From Micromonospora_G sp040676775 (GTDB lineage: Bacteria; Actinomycetota; Actinomycetes; Mycobacteriales; Micromonosporaceae): a DNA stretch of 64,000 nucleotides. This document shows, piece after piece, positions 42,988-54,093 of the stretch. Made by a program: the position numbers and the translations under genes. Under the pieces are notes generated by a model. The model was not told the origin of the DNA. It made no database searches and was given only the letters and a program-made list of their open reading frames with translations. The stretch covers positions 43,833 to 107,832 of the forward strand of contig NZ_JBFAPP010000025.1 of NCBI RefSeq assembly GCF_040676775.1, written 5' to 3'. How positions within the stretch are numbered: position 1 is the first letter of the stretch; each line of letters opens with the position of its first letter.

Positions 42988-45261
42988 GTGCGAAACCGAC
43001 CACCCACCCGTCGCGCCGCACCGCTCGCGATCCTCACCGTGGCCGCGCTGGCCAGCACCGCACTGAACGGCCCCGCCGCGTACGCGGAAGTTGCCGAGCC
43101 CGGTCCGGAGCAAATCGTCAACGGCAGCTTCGACGGCGGCCACGCCCCCTGGTGGGGGACCGGCAACCTCACCCTGGACAGCAGCACCGGACGGCTCTGC
43201 GCCGCCGTACCCGGTGGCACGGTGAACCCCTGGGACGTCATCATCGGCCAGGACAACGTCCCGCTCGTCGCGGGCGAGACGTACGAGTTCCGGTTCTTCG
43301 GCAGCGCCACACCGGGCAAGGTCGGCAAGGCGCTGGTGCAACTGCCGGTCGACCCGTACACCCAGTACCTTTCCGCCAATCCCGAGCTGAGCGTCTCCGG
43401 CAACGACTACCGCTACACCTTCACCTCCCCGCTCGACCTGCCCAACGCGCAGGTCGCCTTCCAACTCGGCGGCAGCGTCGAGCCGTGGACGGTCTGCCTG
43501 GACGACGTCTCGCTGCGCGGTGGCGCCGTCCCCGACGTCTACGTACCGGAAACCGGCCCGCGGGTACGGGTCAACCAGGTGGGCTACCTGCCCAAGGGAC
43601 CGAAGAACGCGACCGTGGTCACCGAGGCCACCGCCGCGCTGCCCTGGTCGCTGCGCAACCGCACCGGCCGGGTGGTGGCCAGCGGCCGCACCACGCCGCG
43701 CGGGCTGGACGCCTCCTCCGGGCAACGGGTGCACTCGATCGACTTCAGTCGCTACACCGCCAGCGGCACCGGCTACACGTTGGTCGTCGACGGTGAGACC
43801 AGCCGGCCGTTCGACCTCGGCACCGACTTCTACGAGCGGCTGCGTACCGACGCGCTGAAGTTCTACTACACCCAGCGCAGCGGAGTGGAGATCCTCGACC
43901 GGCTCCGCCCCGGCTACGGCCGCCCGGCCGGACACGTCGGCATCGCGCCGAACCAGGGCGACACCGCCGTACCGTGCCAACCGGGCGTCTGTGACTACAC
44001 ACTGGACGTCTCCGGCGGCTGGTACGACGCCGGCGACCACGGCAAGTACGTGGTCAACGGCGGCATCTCCGTGCACCAGCTGATGAGCGAGTACGAACGC
44101 TCCCGCCGAGCCGACACCGCGCAGCCGTGGCAGCTCGGCGACCGGACCCTCGACCTGCCGGAGAGCGGCAACCGGGTGCCGGACATCCTCGACGAGGCCC
44201 GCTGGGAACAGGAGTTCCTGCTCAGCATGCAGGTGCCGGCCGGCAAGCCGAAGGCCGGCATGGCCCACCACAAGATCCACGACGATTCGTGGACCGGGCT
44301 GCCGCTGCTGCCCCACCTCGACGACAAGCGCCGCGAACTGCACCCGCCCACCACCGCCGCCACGCTCAACCTGGCCGCCACCTCGGCACAGGCGGCGCGC
44401 GTCTTCCGCCCGTACGACCGGGGGTTCGCCGACCGCAACCTGCGCGCGGCAAAAACCGCGTGGGCCGCGGCCCGGGCGAACCCGGCGATCTACGCCGACC
44501 CGGCCGACGGCAACGGTGGCGGCGCCTACAACGACAACGACGTCAGCGACGAGTTCTACTGGGCCGCCGCCGAACTGTTCCTCACCACCGGGGCGCGCGA
44601 ATACCGCGACGCGGTGCTCGCCTCGCCGCACCACACCGGTGACATCTGGCGGGAGCGGGGCTTCGACTGGGGCAACACCGCCCAGCTCGGCCGGCTCGAC
44701 CTGGCCACGCTGCCCAGCGCGCTGCCGGACCGCAACCGGGTACGCGCCTCGGTGGTCCAGGGCGCCGACCGCTACCTGGCCACGATCGAGGCCCATCCGT
44801 ACGGGGTGCCGTACGCGCCGGCCGACAACCTGTGGGACTGGGGCTCAAACAACCTGATCATCAACAACGCGATCGTGCTGGCGACCGCCTTCGACCTGAC
44901 CGGTCGGGACCGCTACCGCGACGGGGTGCTGGAGACGATGGACTACCTGTTCGGCCGCAACGCGCTGAACCAGTCGTACGTCACCGGCTACGGCGAGGTG
45001 GCCGCGCACAACCAGCACAGCCGCTGGTACGCCAACCAGCTCAACCCGGACCTGCCGAACCCGCCTCGCGGCACGCTCTCCGGTGGGCCGAACTCGGCCA
45101 TCCAGGACCCGGTGGCGCAGCAGAAACTGCGCGGCTGCGCGCCGCAGTTCTGCTATATCGACGACATCGAATCCTGGTCGACGAACGAGCTGACCATCAA
45201 CTGGAACGCCCCGCTGGCCTGGATCGCGGCCTTCGTCGCCGACCAGGACAGCGGCGACTGA
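42988..45261 (+). CDS. Secreted GH9 cellulase with CBM4/9-like and Ig-like domains
   Basis: A 757-residue exported endoglucanase. The signal peptide is about 1-33 (APLAILTVAALASTALNGPA). A CBM4/9-like module (about 38-175; NGSFDGGHAPWWGTGNLTLD) binds cellulose chains. A CelD_N Ig-like domain (about 190-275; RVRVNQVGYLPKGPK) is followed by the GH9 barrel from 280 on. Catalytic features: DVSGGWYDAGDHGKYVVNGG (two Asp, base and nucleophile) and WSTNELTINWNAPLAWIAAF (acid Glu). FGRNALNQSYVTGYGEVAAH is the expected late motif. No C-terminal CBM2. The layout is like CenC-type processive endoglucanases. Regulated by the CebR-like site. Confidence 0.95.
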   Translation: MRNRPPTRRAAPLAILTVAALASTALNGPAAYAEVAEPGPEQIVNGSFDGGHAPWWGTGNLTLDSSTGRLCAAVPGGTVNPWDVIIGQDNVPLVAGETYEFRFFGSATPGKVGKALVQLPVDPYTQYLSANPELSVSGNDYRYTFTSPLDLPNAQVAFQLGGSVEPWTVCLDDVSLRGGAVPDVYVPETGPRVRVNQVGYLPKGPKNATVVTEATAALPWSLRNRTGRVVASGRTTPRGLDASSGQRVHSIDFSRYTASGTGYTLVVDGETSRPFDLGTDFYERLRTDALKFYYTQRSGVEILDRLRPGYGRPAGHVGIAPNQGDTAVPCQPGVCDYTLDVSGGWYDAGDHGKYVVNGGISVHQLMSEYERSRRADTAQPWQLGDRTLDLPESGNRVPDILDEARWEQEFLLSMQVPAGKPKAGMAHHKIHDDSWTGLPLLPHLDDKRRELHPPTTAATLNLAATSAQAARVFRPYDRGFADRNLRAAKTAWAAARANPAIYADPADGNGGGAYNDNDVSDEFYWAAAELFLTTGAREYRDAVLASPHHTGDIWRERGFDWGNTAQLGRLDLATLPSALPDRNRVRASVVQGADRYLATIEAHPYGVPYAPADNLWDWGSNNLIINNAIVLATAFDLTGRDRYRDGVLETMDYLFGRNALNQSYVTGYGEVAAHNQHSRWYANQLNPDLPNPPRGTLSGGPNSAIQDPVAQQKLRGCAPQFCYIDDIESWSTNELTINWNAPLAWIAAFVADQDSGD

Positions 45262-45270
45262 CCCTGCCCA

Positions 45271-45320
45271 GGGCAAGGGGCCCTTGTCACCGCTTTCCGG
45301 ACGACAAGGGCCCCTTGCCC
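45271..45320. terminator. Bidirectional terminator between GH9 and peptidase genes
   Basis: Perfect 18-bp arms (GGGCAAGGGGCCCTTGTC, 45271-45288, and 45303-45320) close a 14-base loop. It lies between convergent genes. Confidence 0.85.
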
Positions 45321-45357
45321 ACCGCTCAGTAGGAGCTTGCCCACCGCTCAGTAGGAG
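45314..45357. repeat. 22-bp perfect tandem duplication
   Basis: CTTGCCCACCGCTCAGTAGG plus AG occurs twice back to back. The second copy holds the stop codon of the M28 peptidase gene (45348-45350, minus strand), and the first overlaps the right arm of the terminator. It looks like a recent slippage event. Confidence 0.9.
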
Positions 45358-47867
45358 TAGGTGTGCGCGACGGCGAGCATCTCCGAGGTGTGCGAGCCGA
45401 CCACACCCACGTCTGCCGGGCGGGGCTGGAAGCCGGGCAGCCCGGACAGGTCGTCGCTGGCGTCCATCGCCCGCAGTGACACCGGCCCGCCGCGTGGCGA
45501 GAGCACCAGTTCGATCTCGATCCCGTCGGTCGGCGGGGCGTGGAAGACCAGCCCGAACGACCACGGTTCACCGTCGGTCACCGCGGCCACGGGTACGTCC
45601 CGTCCCGCCACCGTCGCCCGTACCACCGTCGCGGTGGACGCGGCCACGTGCAGGGTGGCCAGGCGTACCTGCCGTTGCGGGGTCAGCCGCAGCCGCAGGG
45701 TGCGCCGGTCACCGTCGGTCTGGTCGGCGAGCACGGTCAGGGCCGGGGCGGGCAGGGGTGCCGCCTGCGCCGGACCGGCGAGCATGTCGTCGTCGCCGAG
45801 CCCCGGGAAGTCCGACCCGGTCGACTCGGGGGCGTCGACGTACCGGGCGGTCCAGGGCTGCGGGTCGGTCTCGTGGCTGAGCCATCGGGCCGTACCGGTG
45901 TTGGTGTCGAGGGCGTACATCAGGTGGGTCGGTACCGGATGCTCGGCGTCGAACCGGTCGACCGCCAGACCGATGCCGGCGAGCACCAGCGCGGCCAGCG
46001 CCGCCGCGAGCGCGGGCACCGCAGCACCCCGACGCACCGAGGGCGTGCCCCCGGGAACCGCCGGCTCTGTTCCGGTCGGCTCTGCTCCGGACGGGGATGT
46101 TCCGGGCGGGGCTGTTCCGGGCGGGGCTGTTCCGGGCGGGGCTGTTCCGGGCGGGGCTGCGCCGGGCGGGGCTGCGCCGGGCGGCTGGGCGGGGAGGGCG
46201 GGGTGGATCAGGTCGAGGACCGGGAGGGCGCCGAGGCCGAGCAGCACGGCGAACAGCGCCGCGACCCCGCCCATCCCCATGCCCAGCGCGGGGAAGAGCA
46301 GCATCACCGTCGGCAGCAGGATCAGCACCCCGACGGCCGCGCCGGCCGTCACCGCGACCACCGCCCACCGGCTGCTCGGCCGTACGGCGAGCGCCACCAG
46401 CCCACCGGCCGCGCCGGCCAGCGCGGGCAGGGTCGCCAGGTACGCCCCACCCGGAGTGAGCACGGCGAGCAGCACCCCGAGTACGGCCAGCCAGCCGAGC
46501 CCGCCGACGGCCAGTGCCGCCGCCCCGATCCGGCGACGCAGCAGCGCGTACCAGCCGAGCAGTACGGCGGCGGCCAGCGCCAGCACCGCCAGCCGGTACC
46601 ACAGCGGCCGGTACGGGTCGAGCAGTTCGGCGTAGCCGGGGCGGATGGTGGTGATGGCCAGCCAGAGCAGTTGCGCCAGCACGGGTGCGATCACGATCGG
46701 CAGCAGGGCCAGCCCGAAGCCGGCGCTGATCCGGGACCAGGAGGCGTGTCCCCGGCGCCGGGTGGACCAGCCGAGCAGTCCCACCGCGACGACCGCGAGC
46801 AGGGCCAGCGGCCAGGTCAACCAGCCGGGGTAGCGGACCAGGGTGCCGGGCACCGGGAAGTAGGTGGCGTCGTTGCCGGCGCGCAGGTCGGCCAGGTCGG
46901 TGGCTCCGAACTCGCGGGCCAGCGCGAGCGCGTTGTCCCCGTGTTGTTGCAGGCTGCCCCGGTCGACGTGGGCCGGGGTGTCCAGCGGGGTGTGGTAGAT
47001 CGCCCCGCCGTCCAGGTAGGCCGAGTTCAGCCCGGTGAAGCCGTGGTCGAGGAAGGCGGTGAAGTCGGTGTCGTTGGGCAGCAGCCGGTAGACCTCGACG
47101 GCGAACGAGGTGCCCACCGCGTGCGGTGCGGCCCGACCGAAGACGCCGACCAGGCCGGCGTTGTCCGGCGAGGTCTCGAACATGATCACCGGACCGGTGC
47201 TGCCGCGCGCCTCCAGGTTGAGCACCACCCCGCCGTCGGCGGCGAGCGGGTGGCTGGAGGCGAACGCGGACGCGCCGCAGAGGCACGCCTCCTCGGCGTC
47301 GGTGAGTACGAACACGATGTCGTTGCGCGGGCGGGGACCGGTGCTCAGGGCGCGGGCCACCTCCAGGATGGCCGAGGTGCCGACCGCGTCGTCGTTGCCG
47401 CCCGGCCCGGACTGGACCGAGTCGTAGTGGGCGACCAGGAAGACCCGCCCGGTCGGGTCGGTGCCGGGGATGCGGGCCACCACGTTGCGCACCCGGGCCA
47501 GGGTGGCGCCGCCGGCCGCGCCGCTGAGCTGACCGGCCTCCTCGGCCACCGTGTCCTGCACCTCGGTGGACAGGCCGAGGTCGCGCAGGGTGCCTTCGAG
47601 GTAGGCCCGGACCTGCTCGTTCGCGGGGCTGCCGGCGACATGCGTACGCGCGGCGACGACCTCCACGTGTTCGGCGGCCCGGCCGGCGCTGAACTGCCCG
47701 GCCGGGGCGTCGGTGTCGACCGGCGCGGGGGTACGCAGGTCGAGCAGTGCGGCGGCGCCGATGGCGACCAGTACGGCCAGCGCGGCGGCTGCGGTCAGCC
47801 CGCGCCGGGTACGCCGCACAGCTGGGGGCGGTGCGTGTTCGAGTGGTGACTCAACGGATGTGGCCAC
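45348..47867 (-). CDS. M28 zinc aminopeptidase with C-terminal membrane domain
   Basis: An 839-residue membrane peptidase. An N-terminal anchor helix (GLTAAAALAVLVAIGAAALL, near 22-42) precedes the extracellular M28 domain. Metal ligands appear in order in LVAHYDSVQSGPGGNDDAVG (His, Asp), LTDAEEACLCG (Glu pair), LPNDTDFTAFLDHGFTGLNS (Asp) and GGAIYHTPLDTPAH (His). After about residue 330 come nine or so membrane helices, a cytosolic or loop repeat rich in Pro-Gly-Ala, and a last soluble beta domain. The plan is like ERMP1/Fxna-type peptidases. GTG 47867 follows AGGAG with 7 bases. It probably trims peptides outside the cell. Confidence 0.9.
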   Translation of the reverse strand: MATSVESPLEHAPPPAVRRTRRGLTAAAALAVLVAIGAAALLDLRTPAPVDTDAPAGQFSAGRAAEHVEVVAARTHVAGSPANEQVRAYLEGTLRDLGLSTEVQDTVAEEAGQLSGAAGGATLARVRNVVARIPGTDPTGRVFLVAHYDSVQSGPGGNDDAVGTSAILEVARALSTGPRPRNDIVFVLTDAEEACLCGASAFASSHPLAADGGVVLNLEARGSTGPVIMFETSPDNAGLVGVFGRAAPHAVGTSFAVEVYRLLPNDTDFTAFLDHGFTGLNSAYLDGGAIYHTPLDTPAHVDRGSLQQHGDNALALAREFGATDLADLRAGNDATYFPVPGTLVRYPGWLTWPLALLAVVAVGLLGWSTRRRGHASWSRISAGFGLALLPIVIAPVLAQLLWLAITTIRPGYAELLDPYRPLWYRLAVLALAAAVLLGWYALLRRRIGAAALAVGGLGWLAVLGVLLAVLTPGGAYLATLPALAGAAGGLVALAVRPSSRWAVVAVTAGAAVGVLILLPTVMLLFPALGMGMGGVAALFAVLLGLGALPVLDLIHPALPAQPPGAAPPGAAPPGTAPPGTAPPGTAPPGTSPSGAEPTGTEPAVPGGTPSVRRGAAVPALAAALAALVLAGIGLAVDRFDAEHPVPTHLMYALDTNTGTARWLSHETDPQPWTARYVDAPESTGSDFPGLGDDDMLAGPAQAAPLPAPALTVLADQTDGDRRTLRLRLTPQRQVRLATLHVAASTATVVRATVAGRDVPVAAVTDGEPWSFGLVFHAPPTDGIEIELVLSPRGGPVSLRAMDASDDLSGLPGFQPRPADVGVVGSHTSEMLAVAHTYSY
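46099..46188 (-). repeat. 15-bp tandem repeat coding PPGTA/PPGAA
   Basis: Five clean 15-bp units plus a decayed sixth (GTTCCGGGCGGGGCT, later GCGCCGGGCGGGGCT) lie in frame inside the peptidase gene. On the minus strand they encode Pro-Pro-Gly-Thr/Ala-Ala units in a loop between membrane helices. Length variation between strains is likely. Confidence 0.9.
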
Positions 47868-48008
47868 GTGTTTCTCCTGGGGGAAGGGGGGTCTTCCTGG
47901 GCCTCGGTGAATATTGTTACCGGTGCGTAGGGGTGGCCTCATCCTGCCCGCTCCCGGGCCCTGGTGGGCGACTGCCGGCGGGGACCGGTTGTCGCATAGC
48001 GTGGAGGT

Positions 48009-48368
48009 ATGACTGCGGTGCATGAGCCTGATCCGATCGACCTGCTGCGGCAGTTCGTCGAGCGGGTGTCGCCGTACGACCCCGACCCGTCGGGCGTCCC
48101 GGTGGCTTCGATCGAGCTGCGGCACCGCCACGCCGTCGAGCGTTTCCCGCTCACCCCGCACCTGGTCCGGGCGCTCGGCGCCGCCCTGGCCGGCTACCGT
48201 GATCCGGGTGACCGGGGCCGCTGCGGGCAGTGTGGCGGTCGGCGGCTGGACGACAACCTGCACTGTGTCGACTGCGGTCGGCTGCACGGGGTGCTCGGCG
48301 AGGTGATCGCCGCCCGTGCGGCGCGGCTGTCATCCGGTGGGAGCGCGACCGACGGGCCGGTCCGATGA
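48009..48368 (+). CDS. Small zinc-ribbon protein of unknown function
   Basis: A 119-residue protein. An N-terminal part (IDLLRQFVERVSPYDPDPSG, SIELRHRHAVERFPLT) is followed by CGQCGGRRLDDNLHCVDCGR, a four-cysteine zinc ribbon at about 78-97. The ATG at 48009 is 142 bases from the divergent peptidase gene. No family recognised; zinc ribbons of this kind are often regulatory. The phosphatase gene begins 148 bases downstream. Confidence 0.65.
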   Translation: MTAVHEPDPIDLLRQFVERVSPYDPDPSGVPVASIELRHRHAVERFPLTPHLVRALGAALAGYRDPGDRGRCGQCGGRRLDDNLHCVDCGRLHGVLGEVIAARAARLSSGGSATDGPVR

Positions 48369-48516
48369 TCGGGCAGCCGGCGCGGGTGACCGCGTTCCCC
48401 GTGTTGTGTGGCAGCGTTGGGTGGTACAGGATCAGCAGGTTGACCGCGAAGGAGCCGGAGATCAGTATCGAGGACCCCCGATCCGGGGCCGGTCCGCGGC
48501 GGTACGGAGTACCAGC

Positions 48517-49742
48517 ATGACCGGTTCCTCCGTGGTGCCCCAACGGACCTACCCGCACGGCGGGTTCAGCCGGCACCCCAACCTGCCCGCTGGCGAGCGG
48601 CTGCGGGTGCTGCTGGTCGAGGACGACGAGGGCGACGCCTTCCTGGTCGGTGAACTGCTCGCCGAGACCCAGTCGGCGATCGACCTGCTGGTGGCGACGA
48701 GCCTCAACCAGGCCAAGCAGCAGATCTCCGGCGTCGACTGCGTACTGCTCGATCTCGGCCTGCCGGACGCGGAGGGCCTGGACGGGCTCCGCCAGGTGCT
48801 CGCCATGTCCACCGGCGCGGCGGTCTGCGTACTCACCGGCCGGCAGGACGAGCGGCTCGGCGTCGACGCGGTGGCCGAGGGCGCCCAGGACTACCTGGTC
48901 AAGGGTCAGGTCGACGGGGTGCTGCTGTCCCGGGCACTGCGCTACGCGGTCGAGCGCAAGCGGGCCGACGAGAACGCCCGGCGGCTGCGCGAGGTGGAGC
49001 TGCGTCAGGCGGAGTCGGCCCGGCTGGAGCGCGGCCTGCTGCCGCAGCCGTTGATGGACACCGACCAGGTCGAGGTGCACACCTTCTACCGGCCCGGCCG
49101 GCACGCCGCGCTGATCGGCGGCGACTTCTACGACGTGGTGCAGACCACCCCGGACCGGGTCGACCTGATCGTCGGCGACGTCTGCGGGCACGGGGTGGAC
49201 GAGGCGGCGCTCGGCGTCGAACTCCGGGTCGCCTGGCGGGCCCTGGTGCTCGCCCGGGTGCCGGACGACGAGGTGCTGCCCGCGCTGGAACAGGTGCTGA
49301 TGAGTGAGCGCCGGCTCCGGGAGATCTTCGCGACGGTGGCCACCGTACGGCTCGACCTGGCCGCGAACCGGGCCACCTTCCGGCTCGCCGGGCATCCGCC
49401 CCCGCTGTTGCTCTCCGGTGGGCGCGTCGCACCGGTCCAGGTGCCCGGCAGCTTGCTGCTCGGGGTACGCCCCCGCCCGCCGATCGCTTTCGATCTGGCT
49501 TTCGACACCGAGGACTGGTCCTTGCTGCTCTACACCGACGGATTGATCGAGGGGCGGGTCGGCGAGGGGCCGGACCGGCTCGACGTACCTGGGCTCCGCG
49601 AACTGGTCGCCGACCCGGCCGCGCGGGATGTGCCGCTGGCCGATCTGCCCAGTTGGCTGGTCAGCCGGGCCGAGGGGCTCAACGGTGGTCCGTTCGCCGA
49701 CGACGTGGCGATGCTGCTGGTCAGCCGGGGCGGTGGTCGGTG

Positions 49743-49743
<1 letters not shown>
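48517..49743 (+). CDS. Response regulator fused to PP2C (SpoIIE/RsbU-type) phosphatase
   Basis: A 408-residue protein. The receiver domain (about 28-145) has LRVLLVEDDEGDAFLVGELL, phospho-acceptor D79 in VLLDLGLPDAEG and conserved Lys in DYLVKGQVDGV. A signal helix follows (RKRADENARRLREVELRQAE). The PP2C domain (about 185-405) has GGDFYDVV, DVCGHGVDEAALGVELR and PFADDVAMLLV, with the metal-binding Asp residues. Such phosphatases act on anti-sigma antagonists in partner-switching. The adjacent kinase and second receiver suggest one signalling pathway. ATG 48517 places the receiver properly. Its stop overlaps the kinase start by one base. Confidence 0.92.
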
Positions 49744-51511
<1,768 letters not shown>

Positions 51512-51515
<4 letters not shown>

Positions 51516-51964
51516 CGGCACCGCCGGACGGCAAGAGTCCGATAGAGGTCCTCCTGGTCGAGGACGACCCCGGCGACGTGCTCATGACGCAGGAGGCGTT
51601 CGAGGAGCACAAGCTGCGCAACCGGCTGACCGTGGTCTCGGACGGCGCTGAGGCGCTCGCCTACCTGCGGCGCGAGGGCCAGTACGCGGACGTCACGCTG
51701 CCGGACCTGATCCTGCTCGACCTCAACCTGCCCCGCCGCGACGGCCGCGAGGTACTGCGCGAGATCAAGAACGACGAGCAGCTCTGCCGGATCCCGGTGG
51801 TGGTGCTGACCACCTCCCAGGCTGACGAGGACATCCTGCGCAGCTACCAGCTGCACGCGAACGCGTACGTGACCAAGCCGGTCGACTTCGAGCGGTTCAT
51901 CACGGTGGTCCGGCAGATCGACGAGTTCTTCGTCAGCGTGGTGAAGCTCCCGCCGCGGGGCTGA
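51512..51964 (+). CDS. Single-domain response regulator (Rcp1-like)
   Basis: A 150-residue receiver without an output domain. VLLVEDDPGDVLMTQEAFEE carries the acidic pair, the phospho-acceptor is D70 in LILLDLNLPRRDG, with Thr in VVVLTTSQADEDI and Lys in NAYVTKPVDFERF. The VEDxxGD and LPRRDG patterns are typical of regulators paired with phytochrome-like kinases. It overlaps the kinase by four bases. Output probably goes to the fused phosphatase or an unseen partner. Confidence 0.93.
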
Positions 51965-51968
51965 CACC

Positions 51969-52766
51969 ATGATCGAAGAAGTGGGGGCGTTGCTCAGGGC
52001 CGTCGCGGCTGACGTCGTGCTGCCGCTCTTCGGCCACCTGGGGCGGGACGACGTGTCCGAGAAGGCCCCCGGTGAGCTGGTCACGGTCGCCGACCGGCGG
52101 GCCGAGCTGATCCTCGCCGGGGAACTGCTCAAGCTGCTGCCCGGCTCCGTCGTGGTCGGCGAGGAGGGCGTCGCCGCCGAGCCGGCGCTGCTGGACCACC
52201 TGCACGGTACGACCCCGGTCTGGCTGGTCGACCCGATCGACGGTACGGCCAACTACGCCGCCGGCCGGGAGCCGTTCGCGGTGATGGTGGCGCTGCTGGA
52301 GGCGGGCGTGATCCGGGCGAGTTGGATCCTCGACCCGATCTCGGACCGGCTGCTGACCGCCGAGGCGGGGCGGGGGACGTACCTCGACGGGGTGGCGGTG
52401 CGGCCGGCGGTCGACCAGCCGGCGACGGCGCTGCGCGGCGCGGTGATGACCCGGTTCCTGCCCCCGGCCTGGCGGGCCTCGGTCGAGGCCGGCGCACACC
52501 GGCTCGGTACGGTCCTGCCCGGCCAGCACTGCGCCGGCCGAGAGTACGCGGACATCGTGACCGGGGTCCAGCAGTTCGCACTCTTCTGGCGCACCCTGCC
52601 CTGGGACCACGCGCCCGGGGTGATGCTGCTTCGGGAGGCGGGCGGGGTGGCGCGACGCCTCGACGGGACGCCGTACGACCCGGCCGACGACCGGTTCGGT
52701 TTGCTTGTCGCCGCCGACGAACGGATCTGGCAGACGGTACGGGAAACGCTCGTTCCCGTCGTCTGA
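51969..52766 (+). CDS. Inositol-monophosphatase-family phosphatase
   Basis: A 265-residue Mg-dependent sugar phosphatase. VVVGEEGVAAE (metal-binding Glu), WLVDPIDGTANYAAGREPFA (motif DPIDGT) near 85-105 and WDHAPGVMLLREAGG near 212-226 (second signature) are all present. Candidate substrates are inositol phosphates, histidinol phosphate or 3'-phosphoadenosine phosphates. It starts 5 bases after the response regulator, so it is in the same operon. The link to signalling is not obvious. Confidence 0.92.
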   Translation: MIEEVGALLRAVAADVVLPLFGHLGRDDVSEKAPGELVTVADRRAELILAGELLKLLPGSVVVGEEGVAAEPALLDHLHGTTPVWLVDPIDGTANYAAGREPFAVMVALLEAGVIRASWILDPISDRLLTAEAGRGTYLDGVAVRPAVDQPATALRGAVMTRFLPPAWRASVEAGAHRLGTVLPGQHCAGREYADIVTGVQQFALFWRTLPWDHAPGVMLLREAGGVARRLDGTPYDPADDRFGLLVAADERIWQTVRETLVPVV

Positions 52767-52857
52767 TCGGAACGCTTCGGTGTGACCACTGATACACAGA
52801 GTGAATGACGTGTTTCACTCACCGACGACGATGCAATGTGGTAGACGCGCAGGGCCG

Positions 52858-52990
52858 ACAGCGCGGCCGTGGTCCGGTAGTGTGACCTCCGGTCTCCCGC
52901 CCGGAGGCGCCGCATCCGGTGCCGGCGGTGGCCGCCGCCGAAAGAGCTACCAGGTAACCGGGGGTAGGCGGCCGACGGAAGGAACGGCTT
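52858..52990 (+). promoter_or_regulatory. Candidate c-di-AMP (ydaO/yuaA) riboswitch leader
   Basis: The 5' leader before the secreted coiled-coil protein ends in AGGTAACCGGGGGTAGGCGG and CCGACGGAAGGAAC, which resembles the end of actinobacterial ydaO leaders before cell-wall hydrolase genes. Several GC-rich hairpins precede it (CCTCCGGTCTCCCGCCCGGAGG). The gene type also fits: ydaO often controls envelope hydrolases. I matched it by eye from memory, so a covariance model must confirm it. Confidence 0.5.
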
Positions 52991-52992
52991 TC

Positions 52993-54057
52993 GTGCCTCG
53001 CAGGACGGCCAGAATCCGGCGCCGTGCGTCGGGAACGCTCGCGGCACTGCTCGCCGCCGTGGTGGTCGCTACGGGAACCCCCGCCGCCGCGGCGCCCGCC
53101 GCCCAGTCCCTCGGTTACGGACCGCTCGCGCTCGCGCCCAGCAGCCCCGGTGACGAGGGCGGCAGCAAGAACCTGCGCGACACGCTGGAAGCCGTCTCCA
53201 AGGGACACATCGAGGCCAAGGCCAAACTCGACAATTCGGTCAAGCGTCAGGCGGCGCTCACCGCAGAACTGGCCAAGGTCGAGGTCCGGCTGACCGAGCT
53301 GAACGCGGTGGTCGCCGAGGTGGCCGTGGAGTCCTACCGGCTCGGCCGGCTCAGTGCCGTCGCCACCCTGCTCAACAGCGCCTCGCCGGAGGCGTTCCTG
53401 GAGCGGGCCGCCGGCCTGGAGGTGATGGCCCAGCGCGACGACAAGCAGCTCCGGGCGCTCACCGAGGCGCGCGAGGAGGCGACCCGGGCCAAGGCCGCGA
53501 TCGACAACGAGGTACGCGAGCAGCAGAAGCAGCTCGCCGTCATCGCCAAGCGCAAGACCGACGCCGAACGGGCGCTTGCCGCGGTCGGCGGCAAGTCCAG
53601 CACCGGTTTTGTCGCCGCCAACTCGCCCGCGGCCAAGCCGGCGCCGAAGAACTCCGACGGCTCCTGGCCGAAGGAGTCGTGCACCATCAACGACCCGACC
53701 ACCACCGGTTGCATCACCCCGCGCACCCTGCACGCCATGAACCAGGCGCAGGCTGCCGGCTACAAGCGCTACGTCTCCTGCCACCGCCCCAGCGGCGGCG
53801 GTGAACACCCCAAGGGACGCGCCTGCGACTTCGCCTCCGCGACCAGCGGCTTCAAGGACGCCGACGCGACCGGTGGCGACCGCACGTACGGCAACAACCT
53901 GGCCGCGTACTACGTCAAGAACGCAAGCTCCCTCGGCGTGCTCTACGTGATCTGGTACCGGCAGATCTGGATGCCCGGCACCGGCTGGAGGTCCTACAGC
54001 GGCGGCGGCAGCCCGGCCGGCGACCACACGAACCATGTTCATCTCTCGATGGTTTGA
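52993..54057 (+). CDS. Secreted coiled-coil protein with a peptidase-like C-terminal domain
   Basis: A 354-residue exported protein. The signal peptide is about 1-36 (GTLAALLAAVVVATGTPAAA). A long coiled coil (about 55-200; LRDTLEAVSKGHIEAKAKLD, EAREEATRAKAAIDNEVREQ) resembles NlpC/P60 hydrolase N-termini. The C-terminal domain (about 230-354) has CITPRTLHAMNQAQ, YVSCHRPSGGGEHPKGRACD and GDHTNHVHLSMV, matching the ARB_07466-like/D-Ala-D-Ala peptidase-like fold (His in H-P-K-G-R-A-C-D and HTNHVH). It probably binds or cleaves peptidoglycan. GTG 52993 has GGAAGGAA upstream. The leader may be a c-di-AMP riboswitch. Confidence 0.85.
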   Translation: MPRRTARIRRRASGTLAALLAAVVVATGTPAAAAPAAQSLGYGPLALAPSSPGDEGGSKNLRDTLEAVSKGHIEAKAKLDNSVKRQAALTAELAKVEVRLTELNAVVAEVAVESYRLGRLSAVATLLNSASPEAFLERAAGLEVMAQRDDKQLRALTEAREEATRAKAAIDNEVREQQKQLAVIAKRKTDAERALAAVGGKSSTGFVAANSPAAKPAPKNSDGSWPKESCTINDPTTTGCITPRTLHAMNQAQAAGYKRYVSCHRPSGGGEHPKGRACDFASATSGFKDADATGGDRTYGNNLAAYYVKNASSLGVLYVIWYRQIWMPGTGWRSYSGGGSPAGDHTNHVHLSMV

Positions 54058-54093
54058 CATCGAAGCGCCGCTGGCCTGCGTACGATCGCTCCG

